From an uncultured Paraprevotella sp. (GTDB lineage: Bacteria > Bacteroidota > Bacteroidia > Bacteroidales > Bacteroidaceae): DNA of 37,297 nucleotides. The DNA is taken from positions 1 through 37,297 of the forward strand of contig URKA01000033.1 in NCBI GenBank assembly GCA_900548345.1, written 5' to 3'. How positions within the stretch are numbered: the stretch's first letter is position 1; each line of letters opens with the position of its first letter. The translations under genes were made by a program, and so were the position numbers. Below are positions 6,618 through 15,685 of the stretch, piece by piece. The notes beneath the pieces are model-generated. The model did no database searches, was not told where the DNA came from, and worked only from the letters and a program-made list of their open reading frames with translations.

Positions 6618-8898
6618 AGTCGCGGCGGAAGTCGGGATTGACAATCGGATAATGCCTCTTGAAATCATCGTATGCCGGATGAATGGCTTTCATACCGCCG
6701 TCGAGACGGAGAATGAAATAGTCGAAATTCAAGCGGAAGCCCAAACCGTACGACACGGCGATTTCACGCCAAAAACTATGCCAGTGGAACTGTCCGCCGG
6801 GCTGCTCGGCATATTCGCGTATGGTCCAGATGTTTCCGGCATCCACAAACACAGCCCCGTGCAGCTTCCAGAACAGAAACGTGCGGTATTCCGCATTGAG
6901 GTCTAACCTGATGTCGCCCGTCTGGTTGATAAAGTCGATACGGCCGTCTCCCCCGGTAAAACGACCGGGACCGAGTTCCCTTACCGACCACCCTCTCACA
7001 CTGTTGGCACCGCCGCTGAAATAGCGCTTTTCATAAGGAAGTATAGTTGAATTGCCATACGGATAGGCCACACCTACCCCGAAATGCAAGGCCAGAGAGT
7101 TCCGGCTGTCGAACCGGAAACTTTTGCTCACCTCGAAATCCCCCTTTACGTATTGCGCATACGCTATATTAAATAAGGTATACTGCCCGTCCTGATTTTG
7201 GGCAGCACGCAGCAGGTTGGAAACGCCGTACAGCAAGTTGCCCGCAGACTCCACATTGAAACGGATGCCCAACGCGTTAGTGCCGTAATCCGAACCGGAC
7301 GTGGCATTGCCTTGTGAATTGTAGGCAAAATTATAGCCGAGCCGCATGATAAAGAGGTTCTCGTAGTTGTAACGGAGAATAGCGTTACGATTGCCGGCGT
7401 CATCCAGATAATCCTTCTTGAAGGTGGACGAAATCCACGGCATGAACACATAGTTGAGGTCTATCAGGTCAAGTCGATGCCGGAACACACCGGTCATACT
7501 GCGCCAATGATAACGAAGCGCCGAAGTGAGCACACGACGGTGGAACTCCGGACGGTTCTGCGAATCATACATCAGTGAAATCTCGGAAGTGGTGCGCACA
7601 GCCTTGTTGCGCCGCCCGCGGGGACGAAGGAATCTCATGTTGGGAAAGGAGAGTCCGGCCTCCACACTGATTTCCATATAATTCTGGTCACTATAGCCTT
7701 CCAGTCCGGTAATGGCTTCGAACGCCCCGCGCAACTTCAGCGAGAAAAGTTCCGAACCGTGAAAGACATTACGGTTCTGGTAGGTAAGAAGCAAGGCAGC
7801 CCCCAAGTCACCGGCCGAATTTGTCCCCTCAATCTCCGCCCCCACCGTGCGGGCTTTGTTTTCGTGCAAGGTCACGTAACAGTCCAGACGGTTGGGCAGC
7901 GAATCATTTTCTTCTATCTTAATATTGGAGAACATCACCGCTCCCAGACGTCCGTAGTTTCCGTATGTGCGCTGCACGTCGCTTTCACGGTAGAGGCCGT
8001 TTTCACGAATCAGGTTGTTGTCCGTAAATACGGAAGGGCGAAAGAACAACCTCCGCTTGTAATAAATAGGTTGCCCCTTGTACACCGTTTTGTCCAAAGA
8101 TGCCGTATCCGTATGCGAATCCAGCGAAACCGCACCGCCCGAAAAGGCCACACGGTTGATCATGTAACGCCGGTGCATTTCGGGTGCCTCGTTCGCCGAA
8201 GCCCGGTAAAGCGGGATAAGCACCTTCAGGTCCACCTCATGGTTGCCCACACAAGTATCGGCCTCATACCTTATATATTCCTTATTGAACTTATAATATC
8301 CGCTATTCTGCAAGCGGTTGCTTATCCGGCCCCGCTCTGCATCGAGCACATTTAAATCAAAAGGTATGCCGCTCTGCAACAAGGTAAGGGATGAGTTCTC
8401 ATTGACGATGCGCCGCACGATGGAATCCTCGATACGGTAGTCGATATGCCGCACTTTATAGCGCGGACCGGGACTGACCTCAAAAACAAGTTTCACCTTC
8501 TTCTTCTTGAAAGTTTTCTTCTGCGTAATCGTGGCATTAAGGAAACCAAGGTTATTCACGGCCGAAAGCATGTTCTCTTCCGAACGGGAAGCCTGCAATG
8601 TATCGAAGATGACCGGAGCCTCGCCCACTCTCTGCAGGAAACGGTTGATGCGTTTCGTCGTATCGGTACCGGAAATCACGTACGGACCCATCGGCACTTT
8701 CAGCAGACTGAACCATTTGGAATTGGGATGCTGACGGATATATCCCTTCAACAAGCCCACGTCGAGAGCCTTGTCCGTGGTCTTTACCGACACGCTCTCC
8801 AGCATGTGCTCACCTTCGGGTATGAATTTTGCGGCCGAGCATCCGCCCAGCAGTACGATAAGAAGAAAAGGGAGTACCCGATAAGCAAAATTCCGCAT
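6583..8898 (-). CDS. Omp85/BamA-superfamily outer membrane lipoprotein, TamL-like
   Basis: A 771-residue protein with a lipoprotein signal (FLLIVLLGGCSAAKFIPEGE, Cys20), POTRA-like repeats over roughly residues 30-330, and a C-terminal 16-strand-type barrel. The barrel includes the Omp85 lid-loop region RYFSGGANSVRGW and ends in a terminal aromatic (HFAVGLPF). A lipidated TamA relative is characteristic of Bacteroidota, where TamL works with a TamB-like periplasmic protein in outer-membrane biogenesis; no TamB gene is in the window. The residues after the lipid cysteine (SAAK) lack the acidic tract that directs lipoproteins to the surface. It is divergent from the RNA methyltransferase gene. 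A related BamA-like paralogue cannot be ruled out. Confidence 0.88.
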   Translation of the reverse strand: MRNFAYRVLPFLLIVLLGGCSAAKFIPEGEHMLESVSVKTTDKALDVGLLKGYIRQHPNSKWFSLLKVPMGPYVISGTDTTKRINRFLQRVGEAPVIFDTLQASRSEENMLSAVNNLGFLNATITQKKTFKKKKVKLVFEVSPGPRYKVRHIDYRIEDSIVRRIVNENSSLTLLQSGIPFDLNVLDAERGRISNRLQNSGYYKFNKEYIRYEADTCVGNHEVDLKVLIPLYRASANEAPEMHRRYMINRVAFSGGAVSLDSHTDTASLDKTVYKGQPIYYKRRLFFRPSVFTDNNLIRENGLYRESDVQRTYGNYGRLGAVMFSNIKIEENDSLPNRLDCYVTLHENKARTVGAEIEGTNSAGDLGAALLLTYQNRNVFHGSELFSLKLRGAFEAITGLEGYSDQNYMEISVEAGLSFPNMRFLRPRGRRNKAVRTTSEISLMYDSQNRPEFHRRVLTSALRYHWRSMTGVFRHRLDLIDLNYVFMPWISSTFKKDYLDDAGNRNAILRYNYENLFIMRLGYNFAYNSQGNATSGSDYGTNALGIRFNVESAGNLLYGVSNLLRAAQNQDGQYTLFNIAYAQYVKGDFEVSKSFRFDSRNSLALHFGVGVAYPYGNSTILPYEKRYFSGGANSVRGWSVRELGPGRFTGGDGRIDFINQTGDIRLDLNAEYRTFLFWKLHGAVFVDAGNIWTIREYAEQPGGQFHWHSFWREIAVSYGLGFRLNFDYFILRLDGGMKAIHPAYDDFKRHYPIVNPDFRRDFTLHFAVGLPF

Positions 8899-8915
8899 GC
8901 CCGTAATTTATCCTG

Positions 8916-8923
8916 CAAAAATA
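8916..8923 (-). promoter_or_regulatory. Putative -7 box of the TamL-like gene
   Basis: The minus strand reads TATTTTTG (8923-8916), fitting TAnnTTTG, about 18 nt before the ATG at 8898. No TTTG box is seen at the expected distance. Confidence 0.4.
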
Positions 8924-8947
8924 CACTATTTTTTTAATTTTACTTCG

Positions 8948-8955
8948 TAGATTTG
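8948..8955 (+). promoter_or_regulatory. Putative -7 box of the RNA methyltransferase gene
   Basis: TAGATTTG on the plus strand fits TAnnTTTG and lies 20 nt before the ATG at 8976. A T-run at 8929-8935 is the only candidate -33 element. The 77-bp gap 8899-8975 is thus a divergent promoter region. Confidence 0.45.
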
Positions 8956-8975
8956 CAAAATAAATAGGTTTACGC

Positions 8976-9752
8976 ATGATTGGTAAAAGCAAAATCAGAC
9001 TCGTCCGTTCGCTGGAACAGAAAAAATTCAGGCGCGAAGAAAGACTTTTCGTAGCCGAAGGACATAAGACCATAGAAGAACTGCTCCCGGTGTTCGACTG
9101 CACATTCCTCGCAGCCGACAAGGAATGGCTTTCCGCACATGAGGCACACGTCGGGATGTTGAAAAGGAAGGGAACGGAAGTTGAGGAGGTCTCCGCCGAA
9201 GAACTTAAAAGAATCAGCCTGCTGAAAACACCTCAGGACATGCTGGCCATCTTCAGGCAGCCCGAAAATCATGACGTGCCGGAAGAAATACCTGCAAGGC
9301 AACTCTGTCTCGGACTCGACGGCATACAGGACCCCGGTAATTTAGGCACCATCGTGCGCATTGCAGACTGGTTCGGCATCAAGCATATCTTCTGTTCGAC
9401 TGATACGGCAGACATATACAATCCCAAGACAGTACAGGCCACGATGGGCGCGATGGCAAGAGTACGCGTACATTACCTTTCACTGACCGCCTTATTGGAA
9501 AAACTCGGCGGGAAAGTACCCGTCTACGGCACTTTCCTTGACGGGAAAGACATCTACACCCAGCCGCTGACCGAAAACGGACTGATTATCATGGGTAACG
9601 AAGGAAACGGAGTAAGCAGGGAAATAGCGGAAATGACAGACAGACGGCTATATATTCCCAATTATCCGGCAGGAAGTCCTACTTCGGAAAGCCTGAATGT
9701 GGCCGTGGCCACAGCTGTGGTATGCGCAGAGTTCCGAAGACGACTGATTTAG
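8976..9752 (+). CDS. SpoU/TrmH-family RNA 2'-O-ribose methyltransferase
   Basis: A 258-residue enzyme that methylates a ribose 2'-OH in rRNA or tRNA using S-adenosylmethionine. An N-terminal RNA-binding domain resembling the L30e type (about residues 1-95) precedes the SPOUT catalytic domain. All three SpoU motifs are present: LDGIQDPGNLGTIVR (114-128, catalytic Arg128), IIMGNEGNGVS (204-214) and IPNYPAGSPTSESLNVAVA (227-245). These form the trefoil-knot cofactor site. The target nucleotide cannot be told. The stop codon lies 1 bp from the end of the convergent gene at 9754, leaving no room for a terminator between them. Confidence 0.92.
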   Translation: MIGKSKIRLVRSLEQKKFRREERLFVAEGHKTIEELLPVFDCTFLAADKEWLSAHEAHVGMLKRKGTEVEEVSAEELKRISLLKTPQDMLAIFRQPENHDVPEEIPARQLCLGLDGIQDPGNLGTIVRIADWFGIKHIFCSTDTADIYNPKTVQATMGAMARVRVHYLSLTALLEKLGGKVPVYGTFLDGKDIYTQPLTENGLIIMGNEGNGVSREIAEMTDRRLYIPNYPAGSPTSESLNVAVATAVVCAEFRRRLI

Positions 9753-9753
9753 C

Positions 9754-10074
9754 TCAACAAATCCTTTCCCAACAACTTACGGGGGCGGAAAGAGGAATAT
9801 CGGCCGGCATCCCGGCTACATGCCACAGGCACAACCGCCCAAAGGCGGCAACAGGCTCCACCCGTGCCAGCAACTCCTGCAACGTATCCCCGCACACCGG
9901 TGTCATTCCCTGCGGCAACAACACGCAAACACCGGCTACCCAAACCGTATGAGGCGTCTCCGCACACAAGGGGGCACTGGTACGGAAAAAACCGCACTCG
10001 TCCAACTCCACCGTCTGCATGCGTTTCTCTCCCTGAAGCGGAGCAATCAGTCTATGACAGGCAAAATGCGGCAT
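9754..10074 (-). CDS. Short hypothetical protein, last gene of the ileS-lspA operon
   Basis: A 106-residue frame starting MPHFACHRLIAPLQGEKRM, 16 bp after the DUF4296 stop and in line with the operon. I do not recognise it with confidence. The N-terminal half (HRLIAP, then TVELDECGFF, then TVWVAGVCVLLPQG) has the strand pattern of the small beta domain at the N-terminus of amidohydrolases. The tail (RLCLWHVAGMPADIPL) resembles the strand that closes that domain, but the metal-binding barrel is absent. It may be a remnant or an independent small protein. A competing frame (9749-9997) is Cys/Gly-rich and less protein-like. No signal peptide or membrane segment is seen. Confidence 0.5.
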   Translation of the reverse strand: MPHFACHRLIAPLQGEKRMQTVELDECGFFRTSAPLCAETPHTVWVAGVCVLLPQGMTPVCGDTLQELLARVEPVAAFGRLCLWHVAGMPADIPLSAPVSCWERIC

Positions 10075-10090
10075 GGCCTTCCTTCTCCTC

Positions 10091-11095
10091 TCATCTTCTG
10101 CGTGTATCGCTCCGCCTCGTTCCGCGCGTACTGCGGCCTATGGCATAGGGTTTCTCTTTCACCACATGGATAGAACGTTCCGTCGGACGGCTGTCTCTCA
10201 ACTCCTGAGGCGACAGACGCCGGCCGCTGTCCGGAGCATGCTGTATCTGTCCGAGCGTATCAACCGCAGAAAGAGCCACGGAATCTTCTGCAGCCTTCAG
10301 TGCCGCGGAGTCGGCAACTACCGTTTCCACATGCTTGTGGAAACGGACAAGCATGATACGGTCGAGAATCAACATTCTGAAATTCTCATTATCTTCGGGC
10401 GTCTTGTAACAGACAAAACCGCCGATGCTCTTGACGACACGGGCCGTATCACCACCCACACGCAACTCCACGGTTGAGTTGGAGTAGATTCTTTGCACGG
10501 CACCGGCCGTGGAATCGTTATCATACCTTATATATAATCCGGCATATACCTCGCCATTGTTCTTTTTGGCAATCTGATAAGGTTCAAAACGCCACATCAG
10601 TTCATCTCCCTTCAGGAATGAACTGTCGGCGTTCATGACGAACTGCATGCGGTTCTCCGAGAAGCGGGGTTTCAGCACACGGAATGTGCGCTCATGCCAG
10701 ATATTGGCCGTGTCGCCCGACGCGCTCAGGTCGGCAAAGGCATCTTTGCTGCCCGTGGCCTCGCCCACAAGTGCCGCATCGTTCTCAAAGCGTTCCTTCA
10801 AGCGTTTGTATATATCGTTCAGATAAACGGAATGGGCGGAATACCAAACCATGGTGGAGTCGAACTCGGCTTCCGTCACGCCATATTTGTCGAAAACAGC
10901 CCGTACATATTCATAGCGCAGATAGTCCATACTGTCGCGATGCTGTTCCGCCATGGCCTGTGCCAGATGATAATCGTACAACAGGTCTTCGAGTTCGGAG
11001 GGCTGAATCATGCCGGAAGGCACACCGGGCCTGCATGCTCCTGCAAGGAACACGACCGATGATAACAGGATGATATGGCGGAACAATCTGAACAT
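10091..11095 (-). CDS. DUF4296 domain lipoprotein
   Basis: A 334-residue protein with a lipoprotein signal (LLSSVVFLAGAC, Cys21) and an N-terminal DUF4296 region (about residues 28-115). The latter has the typical helical text MIQPSELEDLLYDYHLAQAMAE and KYGVTEAEFDSTMVWYS. The C-terminal half is strand-rich and ends in a basic tail (RSTRGTRRSDTRRR). The family is common in Bacteroidales and often lies next to lspA; its function is unknown. There is no acidic tract after the cysteine, so I infer a periplasm-facing position. It is co-transcribed with lspA (14-bp gap). Confidence 0.85.
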   Translation of the reverse strand: MFRLFRHIILLSSVVFLAGACRPGVPSGMIQPSELEDLLYDYHLAQAMAEQHRDSMDYLRYEYVRAVFDKYGVTEAEFDSTMVWYSAHSVYLNDIYKRLKERFENDAALVGEATGSKDAFADLSASGDTANIWHERTFRVLKPRFSENRMQFVMNADSSFLKGDELMWRFEPYQIAKKNNGEVYAGLYIRYDNDSTAGAVQRIYSNSTVELRVGGDTARVVKSIGGFVCYKTPEDNENFRMLILDRIMLVRFHKHVETVVADSAALKAAEDSVALSAVDTLGQIQHAPDSGRRLSPQELRDSRPTERSIHVVKEKPYAIGRSTRGTRRSDTRRR

Positions 11096-11109
11096 ATCCC
11101 AAAGACGGA

Positions 11110-11739
11110 TTATTGGCCGGCAATGCGCTTGTGGTAAAATATCAGCATGGCGATAATGCCGCAGCTGATGGCCGCATCGGCAAAATTAAAGATGGGACTG
11201 AAGAACACAAAATGGTCGCCGCCCACCCACGGCATCCAGTCGGGCCAATATGTGTCGATTATGGGAAAATAGAACATATCCACCACCCTGCCCAGGAAGG
11301 CACTGCCGTATCCTGTACCGAAAGGTACGAAGCGGGCCACGAAAGGAGCCGGCGGAGCATTGAATATCAGCCCGTAGAACACACAGTCGATGATATTGCC
11401 CGCCGCACCTGCGAGCACGAGGGACAGGCATACGACGAATCCCGTCGGCGCGCCACGGCGTATGGTCCGGTAAAGATAATACGCTATGGCGGCAACGGCA
11501 ATGATACGGAATGAGGTAAGGAAGATTTTGTCGAAAAACTGCCATCCGAACGCCATACCTGGGTTTTCCGTAAAAAGGATATAGAACCAGTCTGTCACAC
11601 GGATACTTTCGTGCATGAACATGTTCGTCTTGACTGCAATCTTAATCCATTGGTCTACGGCTATCACCAAGAAGATGAGTATCAGCGACAGACGTCCCTG
11701 GGTAAGCCACGACAGCCATTTTCCGTCTTCTTTCCTCAT
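11110..11739 (-). CDS. lspA: Lipoprotein signal peptidase II
   Basis: A 209-residue inner-membrane aspartyl protease that cuts the signal peptide of prolipoproteins before the lipidated cysteine. It has four main hydrophobic segments. The family motifs are VAVDQWIK-like (AVDQWIKI, about 27-34), TENPGMAFGW (57-66), GAAGNIIDCVFYG with catalytic Asp118, and FNFADAAIS with catalytic Asp188. A longer insert between the two catalytic motifs (FNAPPAPFVARFVPFGTG, then YWPDWMPWVGG) is usual in Bacteroidota. It lies 3 bp after the dksA-like gene. The many lipoproteins encoded in this window (three FAS1, two SusD, TamL-like, DUF4296) would be its substrates. Confidence 0.95.
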   Translation of the reverse strand: MRKEDGKWLSWLTQGRLSLILIFLVIAVDQWIKIAVKTNMFMHESIRVTDWFYILFTENPGMAFGWQFFDKIFLTSFRIIAVAAIAYYLYRTIRRGAPTGFVVCLSLVLAGAAGNIIDCVFYGLIFNAPPAPFVARFVPFGTGYGSAFLGRVVDMFYFPIIDTYWPDWMPWVGGDHFVFFSPIFNFADAAISCGIIAMLIFYHKRIAGQ

Positions 11740-11742
11740 AGA

Positions 11743-12120
11743 CTATCTTTTCATGTTTTTGGCTTCGATGCTCAATGTGGCATGGGGAACCAGACGGAGT
11801 CGTTCCTTGGGAATCAGTTTTCCCGTCTCGCGACAAATGCCGTAAGTTTTGTTCTCAATGCGTATCAATGCGGCTTCGAGCCCTTTGATAAACTTCTGCT
11901 GGCGTGCGGCAAGCATGGCCAGTTCTTCTTTCGACTGTGTATTGGCACCTTCTTCAAGCGCCTTATACGTTGGCGAAGTGTCGTCCACTCCGTTGTTATC
12001 GGTATTCATCAGCGAGCCCATCATCGAGGTATAGTCCCTCTTGGCCAGTGCCAACTTTTCCAAAATCAGCGTCTTGAACTCCGCCAATTCTTCATCGCTG
12101 TAACGTGTTTTTTCTGTCAT
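11743..12120 (-). CDS. DksA/TraR-family regulator lacking the zinc-finger cysteines
   Basis: A 125-residue protein with the coiled-coil plus C-terminal finger layout of DksA/TraR, which bind the RNA polymerase secondary channel and modulate transcription together with ppGpp. The finger region reads YGICRETGKLIPKERL and then VPHATLSIEAK. Only Cys96 of the expected four cysteines remains, so zinc should not be bound. This degenerate form is, as I recall, usual in Bacteroidales. The coiled coil includes DNNGVDDTSPTYKALEEGA at its tip. It sits between ileS (29 bp) and lspA (3 bp) in the same operon. Confidence 0.88.
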   Translation of the reverse strand: MTEKTRYSDEELAEFKTLILEKLALAKRDYTSMMGSLMNTDNNGVDDTSPTYKALEEGANTQSKEELAMLAARQQKFIKGLEAALIRIENKTYGICRETGKLIPKERLRLVPHATLSIEAKNMKR

Positions 12121-12149
12121 AATATACTGTATTAAAGGTTCTTTGTGTC

Positions 12150-15100
12150 TTATTTCGCGATGCTCGCACGCACGGAGAATCCGTCGAAATCGAATTCAAC
12201 ACCCTCCGGCAGCGAATCGGCCAGCGTCAGCGAATCGGCCAGCACCTGTGCGCGGATATAGTCGCCGAACATCTCCACTGCCTTGTCTGTCTGTCCGGAG
12301 TGTGTCAGCACCACGGAGATGCGGTCGGTAATCTCAAGTCCGCTCTCCTTGCGCAGGTTCTGTATGCGTTTCACTATTTCGCGGGCGGTACCTTCCACAC
12401 GGAGCTCGTCGGTCACGGTAATGTCGAGCGCCACCGTCAGACTGCCTTCGTTGGCTACCGTCCAGCCGGGCATGTCCTCGCTGTAGATTTCCACATCGGC
12501 GGCTTCGATACACACCGGTCCGCATCCTTCGGGAGTGATTTCGAGCGTTCCCTCTTTCTCCAATACGCTTATCTGTTCCTGAGTCAGACTGTCTACCGCT
12601 CCGGCCACACTCTTCATCAGTTTGCCGTACTTCTTACCCATGGTGCGGAAGTTACACTTCACTTTCTTGACCAGCATGCCACCTTCTTCCGCAAACTTCA
12701 GTTCCTTCACGTTCACCTCGTCCAGAATCAGTTGTTTCACGGCTTCGATGCTTTCGCGTTGCGCCGCATCGACGGCCGGAATGGAAATGCACTGGAGGGG
12801 TTGGCGTACGATGATTTTTTCTTTCTTGCGCAAAGACAGCACCATAGATGTAATCTGTTGTGCCAGTTCCATGCGGAATTCCAAAGCCTTGTCTATTTTG
12901 GTCTCGTCGCACACGGGGAACGGCGCAAGGTGGATGCTTTCCGCCTCGGCACGTCCGGTTGCTGCGGTAAGGTCGCGGTAAAGGCGGTCGGCGTAGTAGG
13001 GAGCGATGGGAGCCATCAGCTTGGCTACGGTCTCCAGACAGGTATACAATGTCTGGTAGGCCGAAAGTTTGTCCGTACTCATCGCGCTTCCCCAGAAACG
13101 CTTACGGCTCAGGCGGACGAACCAGTTGCTCACATTGTCGATTACGAAATCCTGTATGAGGCGGCCGGCTCTTGTCGGCTCATAATCCTCATAACATGCG
13201 TCGACGTTCTTCACCAGAGTATTCAGTTCCGAGAGTATCCAGCGGTCGATTTCCGGCCGCTCGTCCATCGGCACCTCGGCCTCGGCATAGTTCCAGCCGT
13301 CGACATTGGCATACATCGTAAGGAACGAATAGGTCTGGAAGAGTTTGCCGAAGAAGGTGCGGCTCACTTCCTGCACGCCGGCCTCGTCGAACTTCAGATT
13401 GTCCCACGGCGAAGAGTTGGTCAGCATGTACCATCTCACGGCATCCGAGCCGTATCGCTCGATGGCGCCAAACGGGTCTACGGCATTACCCAGGCGTTTG
13501 GACATCTTGTTGCCGTTCTTGTCCAGCACAAGCCCGTTGGAAATCACCGCCTTGTAGGCCACGCTGTCGAACACCATCGTGGCGATGGCATGCAACGTGT
13601 AGAACCATCCGCGTGTCTGGTCGACACCCTCGGCAATGAAATCGGCGGGGAACACGGAACGTCCGTCCAGCGCGTCCTTGTTCTCGAAGGGGTAATGTAT
13701 CTGGGCGTAAGGCATGGCCCCCGAATCGAACCATACGTCGATGAGGTCCATCTCGCGCTTCATCGGCTTGCCGGTGGGACTCACCAGCACCACATCGTCC
13801 ACGAAAGGACGGTGCAAATCCACTTTATCATAATTCTCCTGGCTGTAGTCGCCGGGAACGAATCCTTTCTTCTTCAACGGGTTTTCGGCCATCACTCCTG
13901 CCGCCACGGCCTTTTCGACTTCGGCATACAGCTCTTCCAACGACCCGATGCACACTTCTTCGCCGTCTTCGGAACGCCAGATGGGCAACGGAGTGCCCCA
14001 ATAGCGGCTGCGGCTCAGGTTCCAGTCGTTCAGGTTTTCGAGCCACTTGCCGAAACGTCCCGTGCCAGTCGAGGCCGGTTTCCAGTTGATGGTCTTGTTC
14101 AGTTCCATCATGCGCTCTTTTGCGGCTGTGCTGCGGATAAACCAGCTGTCGAGCGGATAATACAGGATGGGCTTGTCGGTGCGCCAGCAGTGCGGATAGT
14201 TGTGCACGTGCTTCTCTATCTTGAACGCCTTGCCGTCGCGCTTCATCTCCATACAGATTTCCACGTCGAGCGTCTCGTCTTTCTCTGTCTTGGCGGGGTC
14301 GTAGGCATTCTTCACGAACTTGCCTTCCCATGCCTTGTAAAGCGCGGTGTCCACCTGGTTCTTCACGAAGTCCTCGTCCAGATCTTCCGTCAGGTAGAAC
14401 TTTCCGGTGAGGTCCACCATCGGACGAAGCTCGCCTTTACGGTTCACCAGATGCAGGGGCGGAATGCCGGCGGCCTTGGCCACCAATGCGTCATCGGCAC
14501 CGAACGTGGGTGCGATGTGTACGATACCCGTACCGTCTTCCGTGGTCACATAATCTCCCGGAATCACGCGGAAAGCGCCTTCGCCGGGGTTCACCCACGG
14601 GAAGAGTTGCTCATAGTGCATGCCCACAAGCTCGCGTCCGGTGTATTCGGCCACGATACGGTAGGGCACCACCTTGTCGCCGGCCTTGTAGCCGTCCATC
14701 GGCGCTTCCTCGCCCTGCGGGTTGAGGTAGGCACCCACGCGTGCCTTGGCCATCACCACGGTCACGGGCGCGCCGGTATACATATTATAAGTGCGTATGC
14801 ACACATATTCAATCTTCGGTCCCACACAGAGTGCCGTATTGGAAGGCAACGTCCACGGGGTTGTCGTCCAGGCCAGGAAGCAGGGTGTGCCCCACCCTTC
14901 CATTTCCGGACGCGGGTCGAGAATGCGGAACTGTGCCGTCACCGTGGTGTCTTTCACGTCGCGGTAACATCCGGGCTGGTTCAGCTCATGCGAGCTCAGT
15001 CCCGTGCCGGCAGCGGGAGAATAGGGCTGTATGGTGTAGCCCTTGTAAAGAAGCCCTTTGTTGTAGAGCTGCTTCAGGAGCCACCACAGGGTTTCGATGT

Positions 15101-15569
15101 ATTTGTTGTCGTACGTGATATAGGGGTGTTCCATGTCCACCCAATAGCCCATGCGATGGCTCAGGTCGGTCCATTCTTCGGTGAACATCATCACGTTCGT
15201 GCGGCATTTGCGGTTGTACTCTTCTATGGAGATGGTCTTTCCTATATCTTCCTTGGTGATACCCAGTTCCTTCTCCACGCCCAGTTCCACAGGCAGTCCG
15301 TGCGTGTCCCATCCGGCCTTGCGCCTTACCAAAAAGCCCTTCATGGTCTTGAAACGGCAGAAGGTGTCCTTGATGGAGCGTGCCAGTACATGATGGATTC
15401 CGGGATGTCCGTTGGCCGAGGGCGGCCCTTCGAAAAAGATGAATGAAGGGCATCCTTCACGTTCTGTCATACTTTTATGGAAGACATCGGCGTCGTCCCA
15501 CATCTTCAGCACCTCTTTATTCACATCGGAGAGGTTCAGTTGTGTACGTTCTGCAAATTTTTGTGCCAT
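12150..15569 (-). CDS. ileS: Isoleucine--tRNA ligase
   Basis: A 1139-residue class Ia aminoacyl-tRNA synthetase that charges tRNA-Ile. Landmarks in order are EGPPSANGHPGIHHVLAR (the HIGH-equivalent, about residues 48-64), a long editing insertion with the TTTPWTLPSN motif, DVWFDSGAMPYAQ, and KMSKRLGN (688-695). An anticodon-binding domain and an extended C-terminal region with LRKKEKIIVRQPL follow. The GHPGIHH variant, the length over 1100 residues and the C-terminal extension point to the eukaryote-like type 2 IleS, often less sensitive to mupirocin. It heads the five-gene operon running down to 9754. Confidence 0.97.
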   Translation of the reverse strand: MAQKFAERTQLNLSDVNKEVLKMWDDADVFHKSMTEREGCPSFIFFEGPPSANGHPGIHHVLARSIKDTFCRFKTMKGFLVRRKAGWDTHGLPVELGVEKELGITKEDIGKTISIEEYNRKCRTNVMMFTEEWTDLSHRMGYWVDMEHPYITYDNKYIETLWWLLKQLYNKGLLYKGYTIQPYSPAAGTGLSSHELNQPGCYRDVKDTTVTAQFRILDPRPEMEGWGTPCFLAWTTTPWTLPSNTALCVGPKIEYVCIRTYNMYTGAPVTVVMAKARVGAYLNPQGEEAPMDGYKAGDKVVPYRIVAEYTGRELVGMHYEQLFPWVNPGEGAFRVIPGDYVTTEDGTGIVHIAPTFGADDALVAKAAGIPPLHLVNRKGELRPMVDLTGKFYLTEDLDEDFVKNQVDTALYKAWEGKFVKNAYDPAKTEKDETLDVEICMEMKRDGKAFKIEKHVHNYPHCWRTDKPILYYPLDSWFIRSTAAKERMMELNKTINWKPASTGTGRFGKWLENLNDWNLSRSRYWGTPLPIWRSEDGEEVCIGSLEELYAEVEKAVAAGVMAENPLKKKGFVPGDYSQENYDKVDLHRPFVDDVVLVSPTGKPMKREMDLIDVWFDSGAMPYAQIHYPFENKDALDGRSVFPADFIAEGVDQTRGWFYTLHAIATMVFDSVAYKAVISNGLVLDKNGNKMSKRLGNAVDPFGAIERYGSDAVRWYMLTNSSPWDNLKFDEAGVQEVSRTFFGKLFQTYSFLTMYANVDGWNYAEAEVPMDERPEIDRWILSELNTLVKNVDACYEDYEPTRAGRLIQDFVIDNVSNWFVRLSRKRFWGSAMSTDKLSAYQTLYTCLETVAKLMAPIAPYYADRLYRDLTAATGRAEAESIHLAPFPVCDETKIDKALEFRMELAQQITSMVLSLRKKEKIIVRQPLQCISIPAVDAAQRESIEAVKQLILDEVNVKELKFAEEGGMLVKKVKCNFRTMGKKYGKLMKSVAGAVDSLTQEQISVLEKEGTLEITPEGCGPVCIEAADVEIYSEDMPGWTVANEGSLTVALDITVTDELRVEGTAREIVKRIQNLRKESGLEITDRISVVLTHSGQTDKAVEMFGDYIRAQVLADSLTLADSLPEGVEFDFDGFSVRASIAK

Positions 15570-15602
15570 ATACGTTTTTTGTCCTGTACTTTAAAATTTT
15601 GG

Positions 15603-15634
15603 CAAAAATACGATTTCTTTTTCAGAATAGGAAA
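15603..15634 (-). promoter_or_regulatory. Putative Bacteroides-type promoter of the ileS operon
   Basis: The minus strand has TATTTTTG (15610-15603), fitting TAnnTTTG. TTTC (15634-15631), one mismatch from TTTG, stands 20 bp upstream. The start site would be about 30 nt before the ATG at 15569. Confidence 0.5.
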
Positions 15635-15685
15635 GATTTCATGCAAAATCTGAGCATGAGAAGCCGTAGACAAGCCCCAAAAATC

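Noticed and set aside
9749..9997. 82-codon alternative minus-strand frame over the 106-aa gene
   Set aside because: It has an unusual Cys/Gly/Val-rich composition and starts inside the better frame, which has proper operon spacing from DUF4296.
12300..15446. A 1048-codon open frame on the plus strand opposite ileS
   Set aside because: It is antisense to a full-length, motif-complete ileS. Its product is rich in His, Val and Arg, as expected from the complement of biased codons, and has no recognisable domain.
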